The notes under the pieces: model-generated
What the model saw: the letters and a program-made list of their open reading frames with translations, nothing else
Told to the model about the DNA's origin: nothing
The model's database searches: none
Origin: Leisingera sp. ANG-M1
Lineage (GTDB): Bacteria; Pseudomonadota; Alphaproteobacteria; Rhodobacterales; Rhodobacteraceae
NCBI RefSeq assembly: GCF_000813745.1
Contig: NZ_JWLC01000013.1
Span: forward strand, 125,498 to 189,497
Direction: 5' to 3'
DNA length: 64,000 nt
Shown here: positions 34,384 to 43,003 of the stretch, piece by piece
Layout of the letters: each line of letters starts with the position of its first letter
Numbering within the stretch: position 1 is the first letter of the stretch
Position numbers and translations under genes: made by a program

Positions 34384-36477
34384 GTGCCTAAGCTGACAAC
34401 AGAACAACTATTCAGCCCTACCGTCCTGCTGGCGCTGGCTTTGATGGCGATCATTGTGATGATGATCCTGCCGATGCCTGCCTGGGTACTGGATATCGGG
34501 CTGGCGGCCTCGTTTGCCCTGGCCATCCTGATCTTTACCATCACGCTTTTCATTGAGCGGCCGCTTGATTTCTCCTCGTTCCCGACGATTCTGCTGGCGT
34601 CACTGATGCTGCGTCTGTCACTGAACGTGTCCTCAACCAAGCTGATCATCGGCCAGGGGCATTCCGGCACCGATGCGGCCGGCAATGTGATTGAAGGTTT
34701 TGCCCAGTTTGTCATGGGCGGCAGCGTTTTCCTCGGCCTGGTGGTGTTCGGGGTGCTGCTGATCGTCAATTTCATGGTGATCACCAAAGGTGCCGCGCGG
34801 ATGGCCGAAGTCGGCGCCCGCTTTGCGCTGGATGGCATGCCGGGCAAACAGCTGGCGATTGACGCGGATATGTCCGCCGGTGCTATCGATCACCAAACGG
34901 CCAAGGAGCGGCGTGAGCGCGAGCAACAGGAGACCACATTCTTCGGCTCGCTGGACGGTGCTTCGAAGTTCGTCAAGGGCGACGCAATCGCCGGCCTGCT
35001 GATCACCCTCCTGAATCTGGTGATGGGCCTGATCATGGGCGTGCTTGTCCATGGCATGCCGGTCGGCAATGCCTTTGAGACTTATGCGATTCTGACTGTC
35101 GGCGATGGGCTGGTTTCGCAGATCCCGTCGGTGATCATTTCCATTGCCGCGGCGCTTCTGCTGGCCCGCGGCGGCACCACAGGCGCCACCGACACCGCCC
35201 TGTTTGATCAGTTCGGCCGTCATCCGGCCGCACTGACCACCGTTGCCGTGCTGATGGTGCTGTTTGCCCTGGTGCCGGGCTTGCCGTTCCTGCCGTTTGT
35301 GACCGGTGGAGGGGTGCTTGGCTACGCCGCCTACAGGATGGCGAAAAAGAAAAGGGACGATGCCGAAGCCGAGATCGAGGAAAAGATCGAGGAGGCCTCG
35401 GATCCGGCCGCCAGCCGGCCTCTGGGCGACATTCTGGACCTGGACGATCTGCATCTGGAGTTTGCGCCTGACCTGGTGAGCATGGTGCTGGATGCGGGCA
35501 CCGGGCTGGACGCGCGGATTGCCAATATGCGTTCGCATATTGCCACAACGTTCGGCCTGATCCTGCCGGAGATCCGCCTGACCGATCAGCATGATTTGGA
35601 AAAGGGCACCTATGTCATCAAGGTGCAGGGGGTCGAGCAGGTGCGCGGCATTCTCAATCCTGACATGGTGCTGGCGCTGATGCCGGACAATCATGATGCT
35701 TTGCCGCCGGGAACTGACGTGACCGAGCCGGTCTATGGCGCGCCCGCCCGCTGGATCCCCGTAAAGGCGCAGGAGCAGGCTGCTCTGGCCGGCGCCACGG
35801 TGGTCAGCCCGCCGGAAATTCTGGCAACGCATCTGCTGGAGATCATCAAGCAGAACTTTGCCCGCCTGCTGACGCTGAAATCGCTGCGCCGGCTGCTGGA
35901 CGAGATGACCCAGCTGTCGGACAGTTTCCGGGCCGAGGCCAACCGCAAGTTGCTGGACGCGCTGGTGCCGGACAAGGTGCCGATGGACACGCTGCACGCG
36001 GTGCTGCGGCTGCTGCTGGAGGAGCGGGTCTCGATCCGCAACATGCCGCTGATTCTGGAATCGATTGCCGAAGCCCGCCTGCACAGCACCCAGCCCGAGC
36101 TGATCTGCGAGCATGTGCGCCAGCGCTTGGGCTTCCAGCTGGTTGCTGAGATGAAGCGCGAGGACGGGACCATCCCGCTGATCCAGCTGGCGCCGGAGTG
36201 GGAGGACAAGTTCTCGACCTATCAGGTTGACGGGCAAGGAGCCGGGCTGGACATCGCGCTGCCGCCGGATCTGTTCAACCGGCTGGCCGAGGGGATGACC
36301 GACAAACTCTCTGCCACGACCGACCAGGGGGTGTTTGCCGCAGTCGTCACCTCGACCCGCCGCCGCCGCTATCTGAAGACCATTCTGAAGTCGCGCGGCC
36401 TCACCAATCCGGTGCTTTCCTTCGAGGAAATCGGGCTGGAGGCCCGGCCGGCCCTGGTTGGGATGGTGCAGGCATGA
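34384..36477 (+). CDS. flhA: Flagellar export protein FlhA
   Basis: Central membrane component of the flagellar type III export gate, with a large cytoplasmic ring that binds chaperone-substrate complexes. 697 residues from GTG 34384. About eight helices occupy residues 15-320, including the FHIPEP-family stretch GARFALDGMPGKQLAIDADM (about 140-160), followed by a cytoplasmic domain ending ARPALVGMVQA. Overlaps fliR by four bases (ATGA). Start codon choice is supported by the family N-terminus although the ribosome site is weak. Confidence 0.96.
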   Translation: MPKLTTEQLFSPTVLLALALMAIIVMMILPMPAWVLDIGLAASFALAILIFTITLFIERPLDFSSFPTILLASLMLRLSLNVSSTKLIIGQGHSGTDAAGNVIEGFAQFVMGGSVFLGLVVFGVLLIVNFMVITKGAARMAEVGARFALDGMPGKQLAIDADMSAGAIDHQTAKERREREQQETTFFGSLDGASKFVKGDAIAGLLITLLNLVMGLIMGVLVHGMPVGNAFETYAILTVGDGLVSQIPSVIISIAAALLLARGGTTGATDTALFDQFGRHPAALTTVAVLMVLFALVPGLPFLPFVTGGGVLGYAAYRMAKKKRDDAEAEIEEKIEEASDPAASRPLGDILDLDDLHLEFAPDLVSMVLDAGTGLDARIANMRSHIATTFGLILPEIRLTDQHDLEKGTYVIKVQGVEQVRGILNPDMVLALMPDNHDALPPGTDVTEPVYGAPARWIPVKAQEQAALAGATVVSPPEILATHLLEIIKQNFARLLTLKSLRRLLDEMTQLSDSFRAEANRKLLDALVPDKVPMDTLHAVLRLLLEERVSIRNMPLILESIAEARLHSTQPELICEHVRQRLGFQLVAEMKREDGTIPLIQLAPEWEDKFSTYQVDGQGAGLDIALPPDLFNRLAEGMTDKLSATTDQGVFAAVVTSTRRRRYLKTILKSRGLTNPVLSFEEIGLEARPALVGMVQA

Positions 36478-37253
36478 GCCTGAACTTTCTGCCCCCGGAG
36501 CTGGTTGCGCTGCTGGGGGCAGGATTCTGGCATGCCGCAATCGTGTTTCTGAGGATTGCGGCGATGGTGTCGGTGCTGCCGGCGATGGGGGAGCTTTATG
36601 TCCCCGCCCGGGTCAAACTGGCGGTGGCCGCGGCCTTTACCTTTGTGGTTGCACCGGCGCTGCCGGCCTTCCCGGCGCCGGAAGGTGTTATGGGCTTTGC
36701 CCGCTTTGCCGTGACCGAAGCCATCATCGGGCTGGCTTTGGGCATCGGCATCCGGATTTTTGTGCTGGCCTTGCAGACGGCCGGCACGATGGCGGCGCAA
36801 AGCACCTCGCTATCGCAGGTTCTGGGCGGTATCGGTGCGGAACCAATGCCGGCGCTTGGCGCTGTTCTGATGATTTCCGGCGTCACTCTTGCGGCAATGA
36901 TGGGGTTGCATGTGCGGGTGGCAGAGCTGCTGATCCGCTCTTACCAGATGTTTCCCGCAGGCCAGTTCCCGGCCGCGGCTGGGCTGACGGAATGGGGCGT
37001 TTACCGGGTCTCGCAAAGCTTCTCCCTGTCCTTCACACTGGCGGCGCCGTTCGTGGTTACCGCCGTCATTTACAATTTGGCCCTGGGGGTGATTAACCGG
37101 GCGATGCCGCAGCTGATGGTGGCTATGGTCGGTGCGCCGGTGATTACCTTCAGCGGGTTGTTCATCCTGATGGTTGGCAGCCCGATGATCCTGGATGTCT
37201 GGATCAGAGCCTTGATGATGTTCATTGCAGACCCGGGAGGCGGAATGCCATGA
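36474..37253 (+). CDS. fliR: Flagellar export gate protein FliR
   Basis: Export gate subunit assembling with FliP and FliQ. 259 residues, about six helices, with MGELYVPARVKLAVAAAFTF, TAGTMAAQSTSLSQVLG and the C-terminal MVGAPVITFSGLFILMVG. Overlaps flhA and flhB by four bases on each side, so flhA-fliR-flhB are one translationally coupled unit. FliP and FliQ are in other operons of the same cluster. Confidence 0.94.
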   Translation: MSLNFLPPELVALLGAGFWHAAIVFLRIAAMVSVLPAMGELYVPARVKLAVAAAFTFVVAPALPAFPAPEGVMGFARFAVTEAIIGLALGIGIRIFVLALQTAGTMAAQSTSLSQVLGGIGAEPMPALGAVLMISGVTLAAMMGLHVRVAELLIRSYQMFPAGQFPAAAGLTEWGVYRVSQSFSLSFTLAAPFVVTAVIYNLALGVINRAMPQLMVAMVGAPVITFSGLFILMVGSPMILDVWIRALMMFIADPGGGMP

Positions 37254-38338
37254 GCGGGCAGGACGACGACTCAGATAAGTCATTTGAGCCAACGGAACAG
37301 AAACTCCGAAAGGCCCGGGAAAAAGGCGAAGTTGCCAAGTCCACAGATCTTTCGGTGGCTGCGGCGTATCTCGGCCTGATCATTGCGTTTTACACCGCTG
37401 GCAGCAGCAGCGTCGAAGGCATCGGCACCGCGCTGATGGCGTTTATCGACCAGCCGGACCGGCTTGCACCGCTGTTTTTCGAGGGTCCCTCCGCCGCCCC
37501 GGTGGCAGGTTTCATCGGCAGCGCTTTCCGTCCGGTCCTGCCGTGGTTCCTGGTGCCATTTGCCCTGGTGCTGCTCTCGATTGTCGGGCAGCGGGCCCTT
37601 GTTTTCGCCCCCAGCAAGCTGGAGCCGAAGCTGTCGCGCATTTCGCTGATCTCAAATGCCAAGAATAAGTTCGGCCGCTCCGGCCTGTTTGAGTTCTTCA
37701 AGAGCTTCGTGAAGCTGCTGCTCTATTCGGTTTGCCTGGGCGTGTATCTCAGCTACCGGCTGCCGGAGATGATCTCTTCTGCCGGAACCGGCCCGCAGTC
37801 GGTGGTCCTGATGCTGGCGCAGCTGGCGATGGAGTTTTTGTTCCTGGCGCTGATCATCGCGCTGGCTATCGGTGTTGTGGATGCGGCTTTCCAGCATGCG
37901 GAGCACCGCCGCAAGAACATGATGTCGCGCAAGGAAGTCCAGGATGAGATCAAGGACTCTGAAGGCGATCCGCATATGAAAGGCCAGCGGCGTCAGCGCG
38001 GACAGCAGATCGCGATGGGCCAGATGATGGCGGATGTGCCCAAGGCCGATGTGGTGATCGTCAACCCGACCCATTATGCGGTTGCGCTTCAGTGGGTCCG
38101 GGAGCCCGGCACCGCACCGGTCTGCGTCGCCAAAGGCGTGGACGAAGTGGCGGCAGCGATCCGGCGCGTCGCCAATGAAAACGGCGTTCCGATTCACAGC
38201 GATCCGCCAACCGCACGGGCATTGCATGCCGCGGTCGAGATTGGCGACGAAATCCATGAGGAGCATTATGCGCCGGTGGCTGCGGCGATCCGCTTTGCCG
38301 AAGAAATGCGCCTGCGCGCCAAAGGGAAGGTCACATGA
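37250..38338 (+). CDS. flhB: Flagellar export switch protein FlhB
   Basis: Membrane protein that switches export from rod/hook to filament substrates. 362 residues: N-terminal QDDDSDKSFEPTEQKLRKAR, four helices, and a cytoplasmic domain with the self-cleaving NPTH motif at residues 272-275 (VIVNPTHYAVAL). Overlaps fliR and the following coiled-coil gene by four bases each. All residues for autocleavage are present. Confidence 0.95.
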   Translation: MSGQDDDSDKSFEPTEQKLRKAREKGEVAKSTDLSVAAAYLGLIIAFYTAGSSSVEGIGTALMAFIDQPDRLAPLFFEGPSAAPVAGFIGSAFRPVLPWFLVPFALVLLSIVGQRALVFAPSKLEPKLSRISLISNAKNKFGRSGLFEFFKSFVKLLLYSVCLGVYLSYRLPEMISSAGTGPQSVVLMLAQLAMEFLFLALIIALAIGVVDAAFQHAEHRRKNMMSRKEVQDEIKDSEGDPHMKGQRRQRGQQIAMGQMMADVPKADVVIVNPTHYAVALQWVREPGTAPVCVAKGVDEVAAAIRRVANENGVPIHSDPPTARALHAAVEIGDEIHEEHYAPVAAAIRFAEEMRLRAKGKVT

Positions 38339-38733
38339 AGCAGAAAATGCTGGATCAGATGGCAGCGGTTACAGCTGCGCAATACATGCAGGAACATGCC
38401 AAAGTGCAGCCGGTCCTGGCCAGGGAAGCCCAGTTGCGCGGTCAGCTGGCCAAACTGAACGAGCAGGTGCAGAGCGCGCGCAGCGAGGCAGGAGAGGATC
38501 ACGCGATGAAAGCGCTGGGCGCAGATCTCTTGTGGCAAGGCTGGCACACCCGCACCCGGCGCCAGCTGAACCTGGAACTGGCCCAGGCGACGGCTCAGAA
38601 GCTGCGGATGATGGACCAGCTGCGCAAGGCGTTCGGCCGCAAGCACGCGGTGGAAACCATGGCCGCAGCCGAACGCAAGCGGCATAAGGCCGAGCAAGCC
38701 AAAGCGCAGATGAACCGGCTGCTGGAGGGGTGA
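38335..38733 (+). CDS. Small coiled-coil protein in the flhB operon, candidate FliJ analogue
   Basis: 132 residues, almost all predicted helix, rich in Gln, Lys, Ala and Arg, with heptad-like segments AREAQLRGQLAKLNEQVQSA and ERKRHKAEQAKAQMNRLLEG. No membrane helix or signal. Overlaps flhB by four bases and is followed by a terminator. FliJ is a small coiled-coil protein that links FliI to FlhA, and no other FliJ candidate is in the window, so it may be the divergent FliJ. Sequence alone does not prove it. Confidence 0.6.
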   Translation: MKQKMLDQMAAVTAAQYMQEHAKVQPVLAREAQLRGQLAKLNEQVQSARSEAGEDHAMKALGADLLWQGWHTRTRRQLNLELAQATAQKLRMMDQLRKAFGRKHAVETMAAAERKRHKAEQAKAQMNRLLEG

Positions 38734-38757
38734 ACCAAGCCGGAATCAAAGCAACCG

Positions 38758-38788
38758 AAAAGGCCGGTCCTTGCGGGACCGGCCTTTT
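38758..38788. terminator. Bidirectional terminator between the flhA operon and the flgB operon
   Basis: AAAAGGCCGGTCC (38758-38770) pairs over 13 bp with GGACCGGCCTTTT (38776-38788). The A and T runs make it usable from both sides, matching the convergent gene ends. Confidence 0.88.
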
Positions 38789-38810
38789 GGATTCCGGGGT
38801 GTGATTCCGG

Positions 38811-39305
38811 TCAGACGTCCTGCCTGGAGATTTCCATGATCAGGACGTCGTAGACGCCTTTGCCGATGTGCTTTTGCGCTGCTTCGCGCAAAGCGGTGCG
38901 CAGCGGCTCCAGCACATCCGAACGGGTAAAGGCGCCGCGGAAGCCGCCCATGTTGGCGTGATCAAACAGAACCTGCAGGAAGACATCGCGCAGCTTGGGT
39001 TCAAGCATGTGCACTTTTTCCGTGGTGCCTTTCTTGGCTTCCAGGCTCAGCGAAATGACTACCAGGGATGTCAGCTCGTCGCGTTCGACCACCGGCACCA
39101 CGAACTGGTTGTTGATCTTGATGTACTCGCGCTGGTTCTCTTCGCTTTCTTCGGCGATTTCTTCCTCAGCTTCTTCGGCGGGTTTTGCTTCTTCGCTGCC
39201 CTCGGCGACAGGAGGCTCGGGTGCCGGTGCCAGCATGATGCCGGCGCCGATGCCGCCTCCGGTTCCGATGATCAGCAGAATGACTGGCAGGAGTTTCGAC
39301 AGCAT
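38811..39305 (-). CDS. FliL-family protein (copy 2)
   Basis: 164 residues: one N-terminal transmembrane helix (about 5-25, LLPVILLIIGTGGGIGAGI), an acidic Glu-rich linker (about 35-60) and a FliL domain with YIKINNQFVVPVV and FLQVLFDHANMGG, ending VYDVLIMEISRQDV. Last gene of the minus-strand flgB-to-flgH operon, nine bases after flgH. It is a second FliL besides the one at 29.0 kb, and the linker differs strongly. It may stabilise stators under different conditions or act in basal-body assembly; unknown. Confidence 0.85.
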   Translation of the reverse strand: MLSKLLPVILLIIGTGGGIGAGIMLAPAPEPPVAEGSEEAKPAEEAEEEIAEESEENQREYIKINNQFVVPVVERDELTSLVVISLSLEAKKGTTEKVHMLEPKLRDVFLQVLFDHANMGGFRGAFTRSDVLEPLRTALREAAQKHIGKGVYDVLIMEISRQDV

Positions 39306-39313
39306 GGCTACCC

Positions 39314-40054
39314 TCAGAACGGCAGGATTACGTCAAGCAGCTGCTGGCCGTAGCGCGGCTGCTGAACATCGGTGATCTGGCCGCGGCCGCCATAAGAGAC
39401 TCGGGCCTGGGCGATCTTGTCATAGGTGATTTCATTCTGGCGGCTGATGTCCTGGGGCCGGACATAGCCGGTGACCAGCAGCTCGCGCAGTTCGAAGTTC
39501 ACCCGCAGTTCCTGGGTGCCGCTGATCGCAAGCACCCCGTTGGGCAAAACGTCAACAACAGTGGCGGCGACCCGCAGCTCCAGTTTCTCGCTGCGTTTGA
39601 CGGTTCCTTTGCCGCCGGAAGCGCTGCTGCTGCCGAGCTCAACCGCATCGGCCGAAGTGGCGCCTTCGGGCAGTTTCCGGTCCAGCCGCTGCGGCAAGCC
39701 AAGCAAATGCGGCACATTCAGGCTTTCCGACCCCGAGCGCGAGCGCTGGGTATCGTTGGAGATCTCCGCCTCTTCGTCGATTTCGATCACCACCGTCAGG
39801 ATGTCACCGCGTTTCATGGCACGGCGGTCGCCCAGCAGTGATTGCTGCGAACCGCTCCACAAAGAGGACCCGTCCACGGTGCGCCGGGTCTGGGTCTGCG
39901 TCGGCAGCCCCTGGTACAGCATGGCGACATGTTCGGGCGATTCGTTCGCAGGTGTGAAGGAAGGCGCTTTGCCCAGATGGTCCATCCGGCCGCAAGCCCC
40001 GAGTATTGTCAGCCCGATCAGCAGCGGTTTGACGGGGGAATATCTCTTAGTCAT
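39314..40054 (-). CDS. flgH: Flagellar L-ring protein FlgH
   Basis: Outer-membrane lipoprotein forming the L-ring. The 246-residue precursor has a lipobox LGAC near residue 19-22 (GLTILGACGRMDHLG). Family motifs include SLWSGSQQSLLGDRRAMKRGDILTVVIEI in two parts and the C-terminal TGYVRPQDISRQNEITYDKIAQARVSYGGRGQI region. Overlaps the flgA stop by one base. Confidence 0.95.
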   Translation of the reverse strand: MTKRYSPVKPLLIGLTILGACGRMDHLGKAPSFTPANESPEHVAMLYQGLPTQTQTRRTVDGSSLWSGSQQSLLGDRRAMKRGDILTVVIEIDEEAEISNDTQRSRSGSESLNVPHLLGLPQRLDRKLPEGATSADAVELGSSSASGGKGTVKRSEKLELRVAATVVDVLPNGVLAISGTQELRVNFELRELLVTGYVRPQDISRQNEITYDKIAQARVSYGGRGQITDVQQPRYGQQLLDVILPF

Positions 40055-40476
40055 CAGTTTACCTCAACGGAGCCGTCTTCCGAGATGCGCCCGGTGACAG
40101 TGGCGCGGGAAGAGAGATTCATGACCCGGACGGCGTCGCCGGCAGCACCGCGTCCAAGCGAGCGGCCTTCCGCCGCAATGGTCAGCCCGCCTTGGCGGAA
40201 AATCAGGGTGACCAGGTCATTGCGTTCAATAATGGCCGGCGGGCCAATGTCGCCCGCCCGCAGCGGCCGCCCGGCGTAAAGCGCGACGCGGGCCTCCTGG
40301 CCGATCACTTCGGCCGGGTTCGACAACGCGCCGGGGATCTCGCCTTTCTTCAGGGCCAGGTCTTCGGCGGTTACAATTGCCTTGGCGCGGATTGTGCGCA
40401 GCGGGATCAGATACTCTGCCAAAGCAGGCGGAGCACAGAGCGCGGCGGCGGTCAGGCAGGCGAGAGCAAGTTTCAT
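40054..40476 (-). CDS. flgA: Flagellar P-ring assembly chaperone FlgA
   Basis: Periplasmic chaperone for FlgI P-ring assembly. The 140-residue precursor has a signal peptide (LALACLTAAALCAPPALA, about residue 20) and a SAF-type domain with IVTAEDLALKKGEIPG, YAGRPLRAGDIGPP and a final EGRSLGRGAAGDAVRVMN segment. Shorter than enterobacterial FlgA (about 219), keeping the C-terminal functional domain only. One-base overlaps with flgG and flgH. Confidence 0.92.
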   Translation of the reverse strand: MKLALACLTAAALCAPPALAEYLIPLRTIRAKAIVTAEDLALKKGEIPGALSNPAEVIGQEARVALYAGRPLRAGDIGPPAIIERNDLVTLIFRQGGLTIAAEGRSLGRGAAGDAVRVMNLSSRATVTGRISEDGSVEVN

Positions 40477-41261
40477 CAGCGCACCTGTGTGGTTGCACCC
40501 ATCATCTGGTCGACAGCCGAGATGACCTTGGCGTTCATTTCATAGCCGCGCTGGGCTTCGATCAGCTCGGTTACTTCGCGCACAGCGTCGACCGAGCTGC
40601 CTTCCAGATAACCCTGGCGGAAGGTGCCAAGCCCATCTTCGCCGGCAGTGGAAACAGTGGCGGCGCCAGAGGCTTCGGTCTCGCTGAACAGGTTGCTGCC
40701 GATCGCTTCAAGACCTTTGGGGTTGGTGAAGCCTGCCAGGGTGAACTGGCCCAGAAGCTGGCCGCCGGTCGTGCCATCGAAATAGCCGTAAACTTCGCCT
40801 TCGGCGTTTATCGAGATGCTGGTGGCGTCATCGGGAATGGTGATTTCCGGCGACACGGCGAAACCGTCGGAGGTCACGATCAGCCCCTCCGCTGAGCGCT
40901 TCAAGGCGCCGTCGCGGGTATAGGCTGTCTCGCCGGAAGGCAGGGTGACCTCCAGGTAGCCTTTGCCGTCGATTGCGATGTCCAGGTCATTGTTGGTCTG
41001 CTGAAGCGCGCCCTGGGACAGATGCACCGAAATGGCTGCCGGACGCACACCAAGGCCGACCTGCACGCCGGTTGGCAGCACGGTGCCGTCCGATGCGTTC
41101 ACGGTGCCGGCGCGCGAAATCTGCTGGTAATGCAGGTCGGCAAACTCGGCGCGGCGCGCGTTGTAGGCGGTGGTGTTCATGTTGGCGAGGTTGTTGGAGA
41201 TGGTCTCCACCCGCAGCTGCTGGGCGCTCATGCCGGTTGCGGCGATTTTCAGGGCACGCAT
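40476..41261 (-). CDS. flgG: Flagellar distal rod protein FlgG
   Basis: Distal rod subunit. 261 residues with MRALKIAATGMSAQQLRVE, TISNNLANMNTTAYNARRAEF and a C-terminal LEGSSVDAVREVTELIEAQRGYEMNAKVIS signature seen in parts, all standard for FlgG. Exported by the flagellar apparatus, no signal peptide. 10 bases after flgF, overlapping flgA. Confidence 0.96.
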   Translation of the reverse strand: MRALKIAATGMSAQQLRVETISNNLANMNTTAYNARRAEFADLHYQQISRAGTVNASDGTVLPTGVQVGLGVRPAAISVHLSQGALQQTNNDLDIAIDGKGYLEVTLPSGETAYTRDGALKRSAEGLIVTSDGFAVSPEITIPDDATSISINAEGEVYGYFDGTTGGQLLGQFTLAGFTNPKGLEAIGSNLFSETEASGAATVSTAGEDGLGTFRQGYLEGSSVDAVREVTELIEAQRGYEMNAKVISAVDQMMGATTQVR

Positions 41262-41271
41262 CTGGATTCTC

Positions 41272-41988
41272 CTAGGACTTGATCAGGTTCTTGATGGCAT
41301 TACGGATGCGTTCGTCTTCCGACTGCAGGAAGCTCTGGCCCATTTCATAGGCACGCTGGACTTCGATCATGCGGGAGACCTCGGAAATCGCGTTCACGTT
41401 GGAGCCTTCCAGGAAACCTTGCAGAACTTTCGAATCGAAAGTCTCCTCGATTTCCCCGTCGACGCGGAACATGACGCCGTCCTCCCGCACCAAAGAGTGC
41501 AGCTCCACCGGTTTGAACAGGCCCAACTGCCCCAGAAGCCGCCCGTTTGCACTGAGCGAGCCATCGGCGCCGACTTCGATCTTGCCGGCATCCGGCGGCA
41601 CGAACACCGGCGCGCGGCCGGCATCCAGCACCCGGAGGCCATCCATTGTCACCAGGTCGCCCTCGGCATTCGGGGAAAAGGCGCCGGAACGGGTCAGCCG
41701 TTCGCCCTGCGGGGTTTCGACCATGAAGAACGCATCGCCCTCGATCGCGAAATCGAAGGTGCCGCCTGTTTTGGTCATCGCCCCCTGTTCCATCGAGGTG
41801 TTGAAAATGTTTGCCCGCGACATCGACAGCGACTGCTGCCCGGGCGAAGATTTCACGAATTCCGAAAAGATCAGGCCTTCCTGGCGGAAGCCCGTGGTGG
41901 CCGAGTTGGCGATATTGTTTGCGATCACGCGCATTTCCCGCATCAGGCCGGACTGGCGCGAAAGAGTGGCATAGCCTGCAGTTTCCAT
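41272..41988 (-). CDS. flgF: Flagellar proximal rod protein FlgF
   Basis: Rod protein. Start at ATG 41986-41988 (METAGYATLSRQSGLMREM), preceded by GGAGGATCGTA; the frame is open further upstream across fliQ, but that part is not homologous. 238 residues with the rod signature VIANNIANSATTGFRQEG and the C-terminal EGSNVNAISEVSRMIEVQRA. Its start overlaps the fliQ stop, so the two are coupled. Confidence 0.93.
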   Translation of the reverse strand: METAGYATLSRQSGLMREMRVIANNIANSATTGFRQEGLIFSEFVKSSPGQQSLSMSRANIFNTSMEQGAMTKTGGTFDFAIEGDAFFMVETPQGERLTRSGAFSPNAEGDLVTMDGLRVLDAGRAPVFVPPDAGKIEVGADGSLSANGRLLGQLGLFKPVELHSLVREDGVMFRVDGEIEETFDSKVLQGFLEGSNVNAISEVSRMIEVQRAYEMGQSFLQSEDERIRNAIKNLIKS

Positions 41989-42260
41989 TACGATCCTCCG
42001 GCAATCATGGGAACAACGTGGCCATTGAAAAAAGCCACCAGCGTTTGGGTCATGAAGCCCATGGTCATCCAGAACACGACGACAATCGCTGTCAGTTTGG
42101 GGACAAAGGTCAAGGTCATTTCCTGGACCGAAGTCAGGGCCTGGAACAGGCCGATGGCGAGGCCGACCACCAGGGCAACGATCAGAATCGGTGTCGCCAT
42201 GGTGACCGCTGCCCACATGGCCTGGCGCAGGGTGTCATAGAACAGGCTTTCGCTCATCAT
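41988..42260 (-). CDS. fliQ: Flagellar export gate protein FliQ
   Basis: Small gate subunit with two transmembrane helices. 90 residues with the family motifs LRQAMWAAVTMATPILIVALVVGL (in parts) and FQALTSVQEMTLTFVPKL. Two adjacent ATG codons are possible starts. Placed between fliE and flgF. Confidence 0.93.
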   Translation of the reverse strand: MMSESLFYDTLRQAMWAAVTMATPILIVALVVGLAIGLFQALTSVQEMTLTFVPKLTAIVVVFWMTMGFMTQTLVAFFNGHVVPMIAGGS

Positions 42261-42263
42261 GGC

Positions 42264-42566
42264 TTAGACCGGCATCCTCAGGATTTCCTGATAGGCCTCG
42301 ACCACTTTGTTGCGCACGGTCACTGCGGTCTCCACCGCCAGCTCGGTCTGGGCCAGCGCCTGCACCAGAGCGTGCGGATCCGCCTGCGAAGTCATCGCCT
42401 GCATCGAAACCTGCTCGCTCTTTTGCAAAGTGGCGGCAAAATCTTCGAAGCTTTCTTTCAGGCGGGCACCGGCACCGGCGCCTGCGGCTGTATGATTCGG
42501 GTCGGCCTTAGTTGCCGGGCGGGCGGCGGCATAGCCGCTGGTTGCGGAAAGGCTGCGAATATCCAT
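42264..42566 (-). CDS. fliE: Flagellar hook-basal body complex protein FliE
   Basis: Connects the MS ring to the rod. 100 residues; N-terminal low-complexity Ala/Gly region (about 10-40), then a helical C-terminal part with DPHALVQALAQTELAVETAV and VRNKVVEAYQEILRMPV, the conserved FliE end. Three bases before fliQ, 31 bases after flgC. Confidence 0.93.
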   Translation of the reverse strand: MDIRSLSATSGYAAARPATKADPNHTAAGAGAGARLKESFEDFAATLQKSEQVSMQAMTSQADPHALVQALAQTELAVETAVTVRNKVVEAYQEILRMPV

Positions 42567-42597
42567 TCTGGATCTCCAAAAGTTTCAGTTAGGTCTG

Positions 42598-42990
42598 TTA
42601 GCGTCTCAAAAGGTCCATCAGCGAGGAGGACATCGAGCGGGTCTGCTCGAACATTTTCAAATTGGCTTCGTAGCTGCGCTGCGCCTCGCGGGCGTCAGCG
42701 ATTTCAATCATCAGATCGACGTTTGAGCCCTTGTAGTGCCCGCTTTCGTCGGCCAGCGGATGCGAGGGGTCATAGACTTCCTCGAGGTCGCGGCGGTCCA
42801 GCGTGACACGGCCGGTGCGCACGTGCTCTACGTCGGTCTGCAGCTCCCGCACGGCTTCAAACGGAACCGTCTTGCGGCGGTAGCCCGGCGTGTCTGCGTT
42901 GGAAATGTTTTCAGACACATGGCGCAGGCGCGCGGATTGCGCCTTAAGGCCGCTGGCAGTGACGGAAAGGGCTCTGGAAAATTCACTCAT
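42598..42990 (-). CDS. flgC: Flagellar proximal rod protein FlgC
   Basis: Rod subunit. 130 residues: N-terminal SRALSVTASGLKAQSARLRH, VSENISNADTPGYRRK, a middle VDLMIEIADAREAQRSYEAN and C-terminal helix, all standard for FlgC. 13 bases after flgB. Confidence 0.95.
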   Translation of the reverse strand: MSEFSRALSVTASGLKAQSARLRHVSENISNADTPGYRRKTVPFEAVRELQTDVEHVRTGRVTLDRRDLEEVYDPSHPLADESGHYKGSNVDLMIEIADAREAQRSYEANLKMFEQTRSMSSSLMDLLRR

Positions 42991-43003
42991 TGCTCAAACC
43001 TCT

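Noticed and set aside
34119-34391. 90-codon frame before flhA
   Set aside because: Overlaps the flhA start, no motif, composition like non-coding GC-rich DNA.
34633-36540. 635-codon open frame antisense to flhA
   Set aside because: flhA is certain; the antisense frame has low-complexity Gln/His/Arg composition and no start signal.
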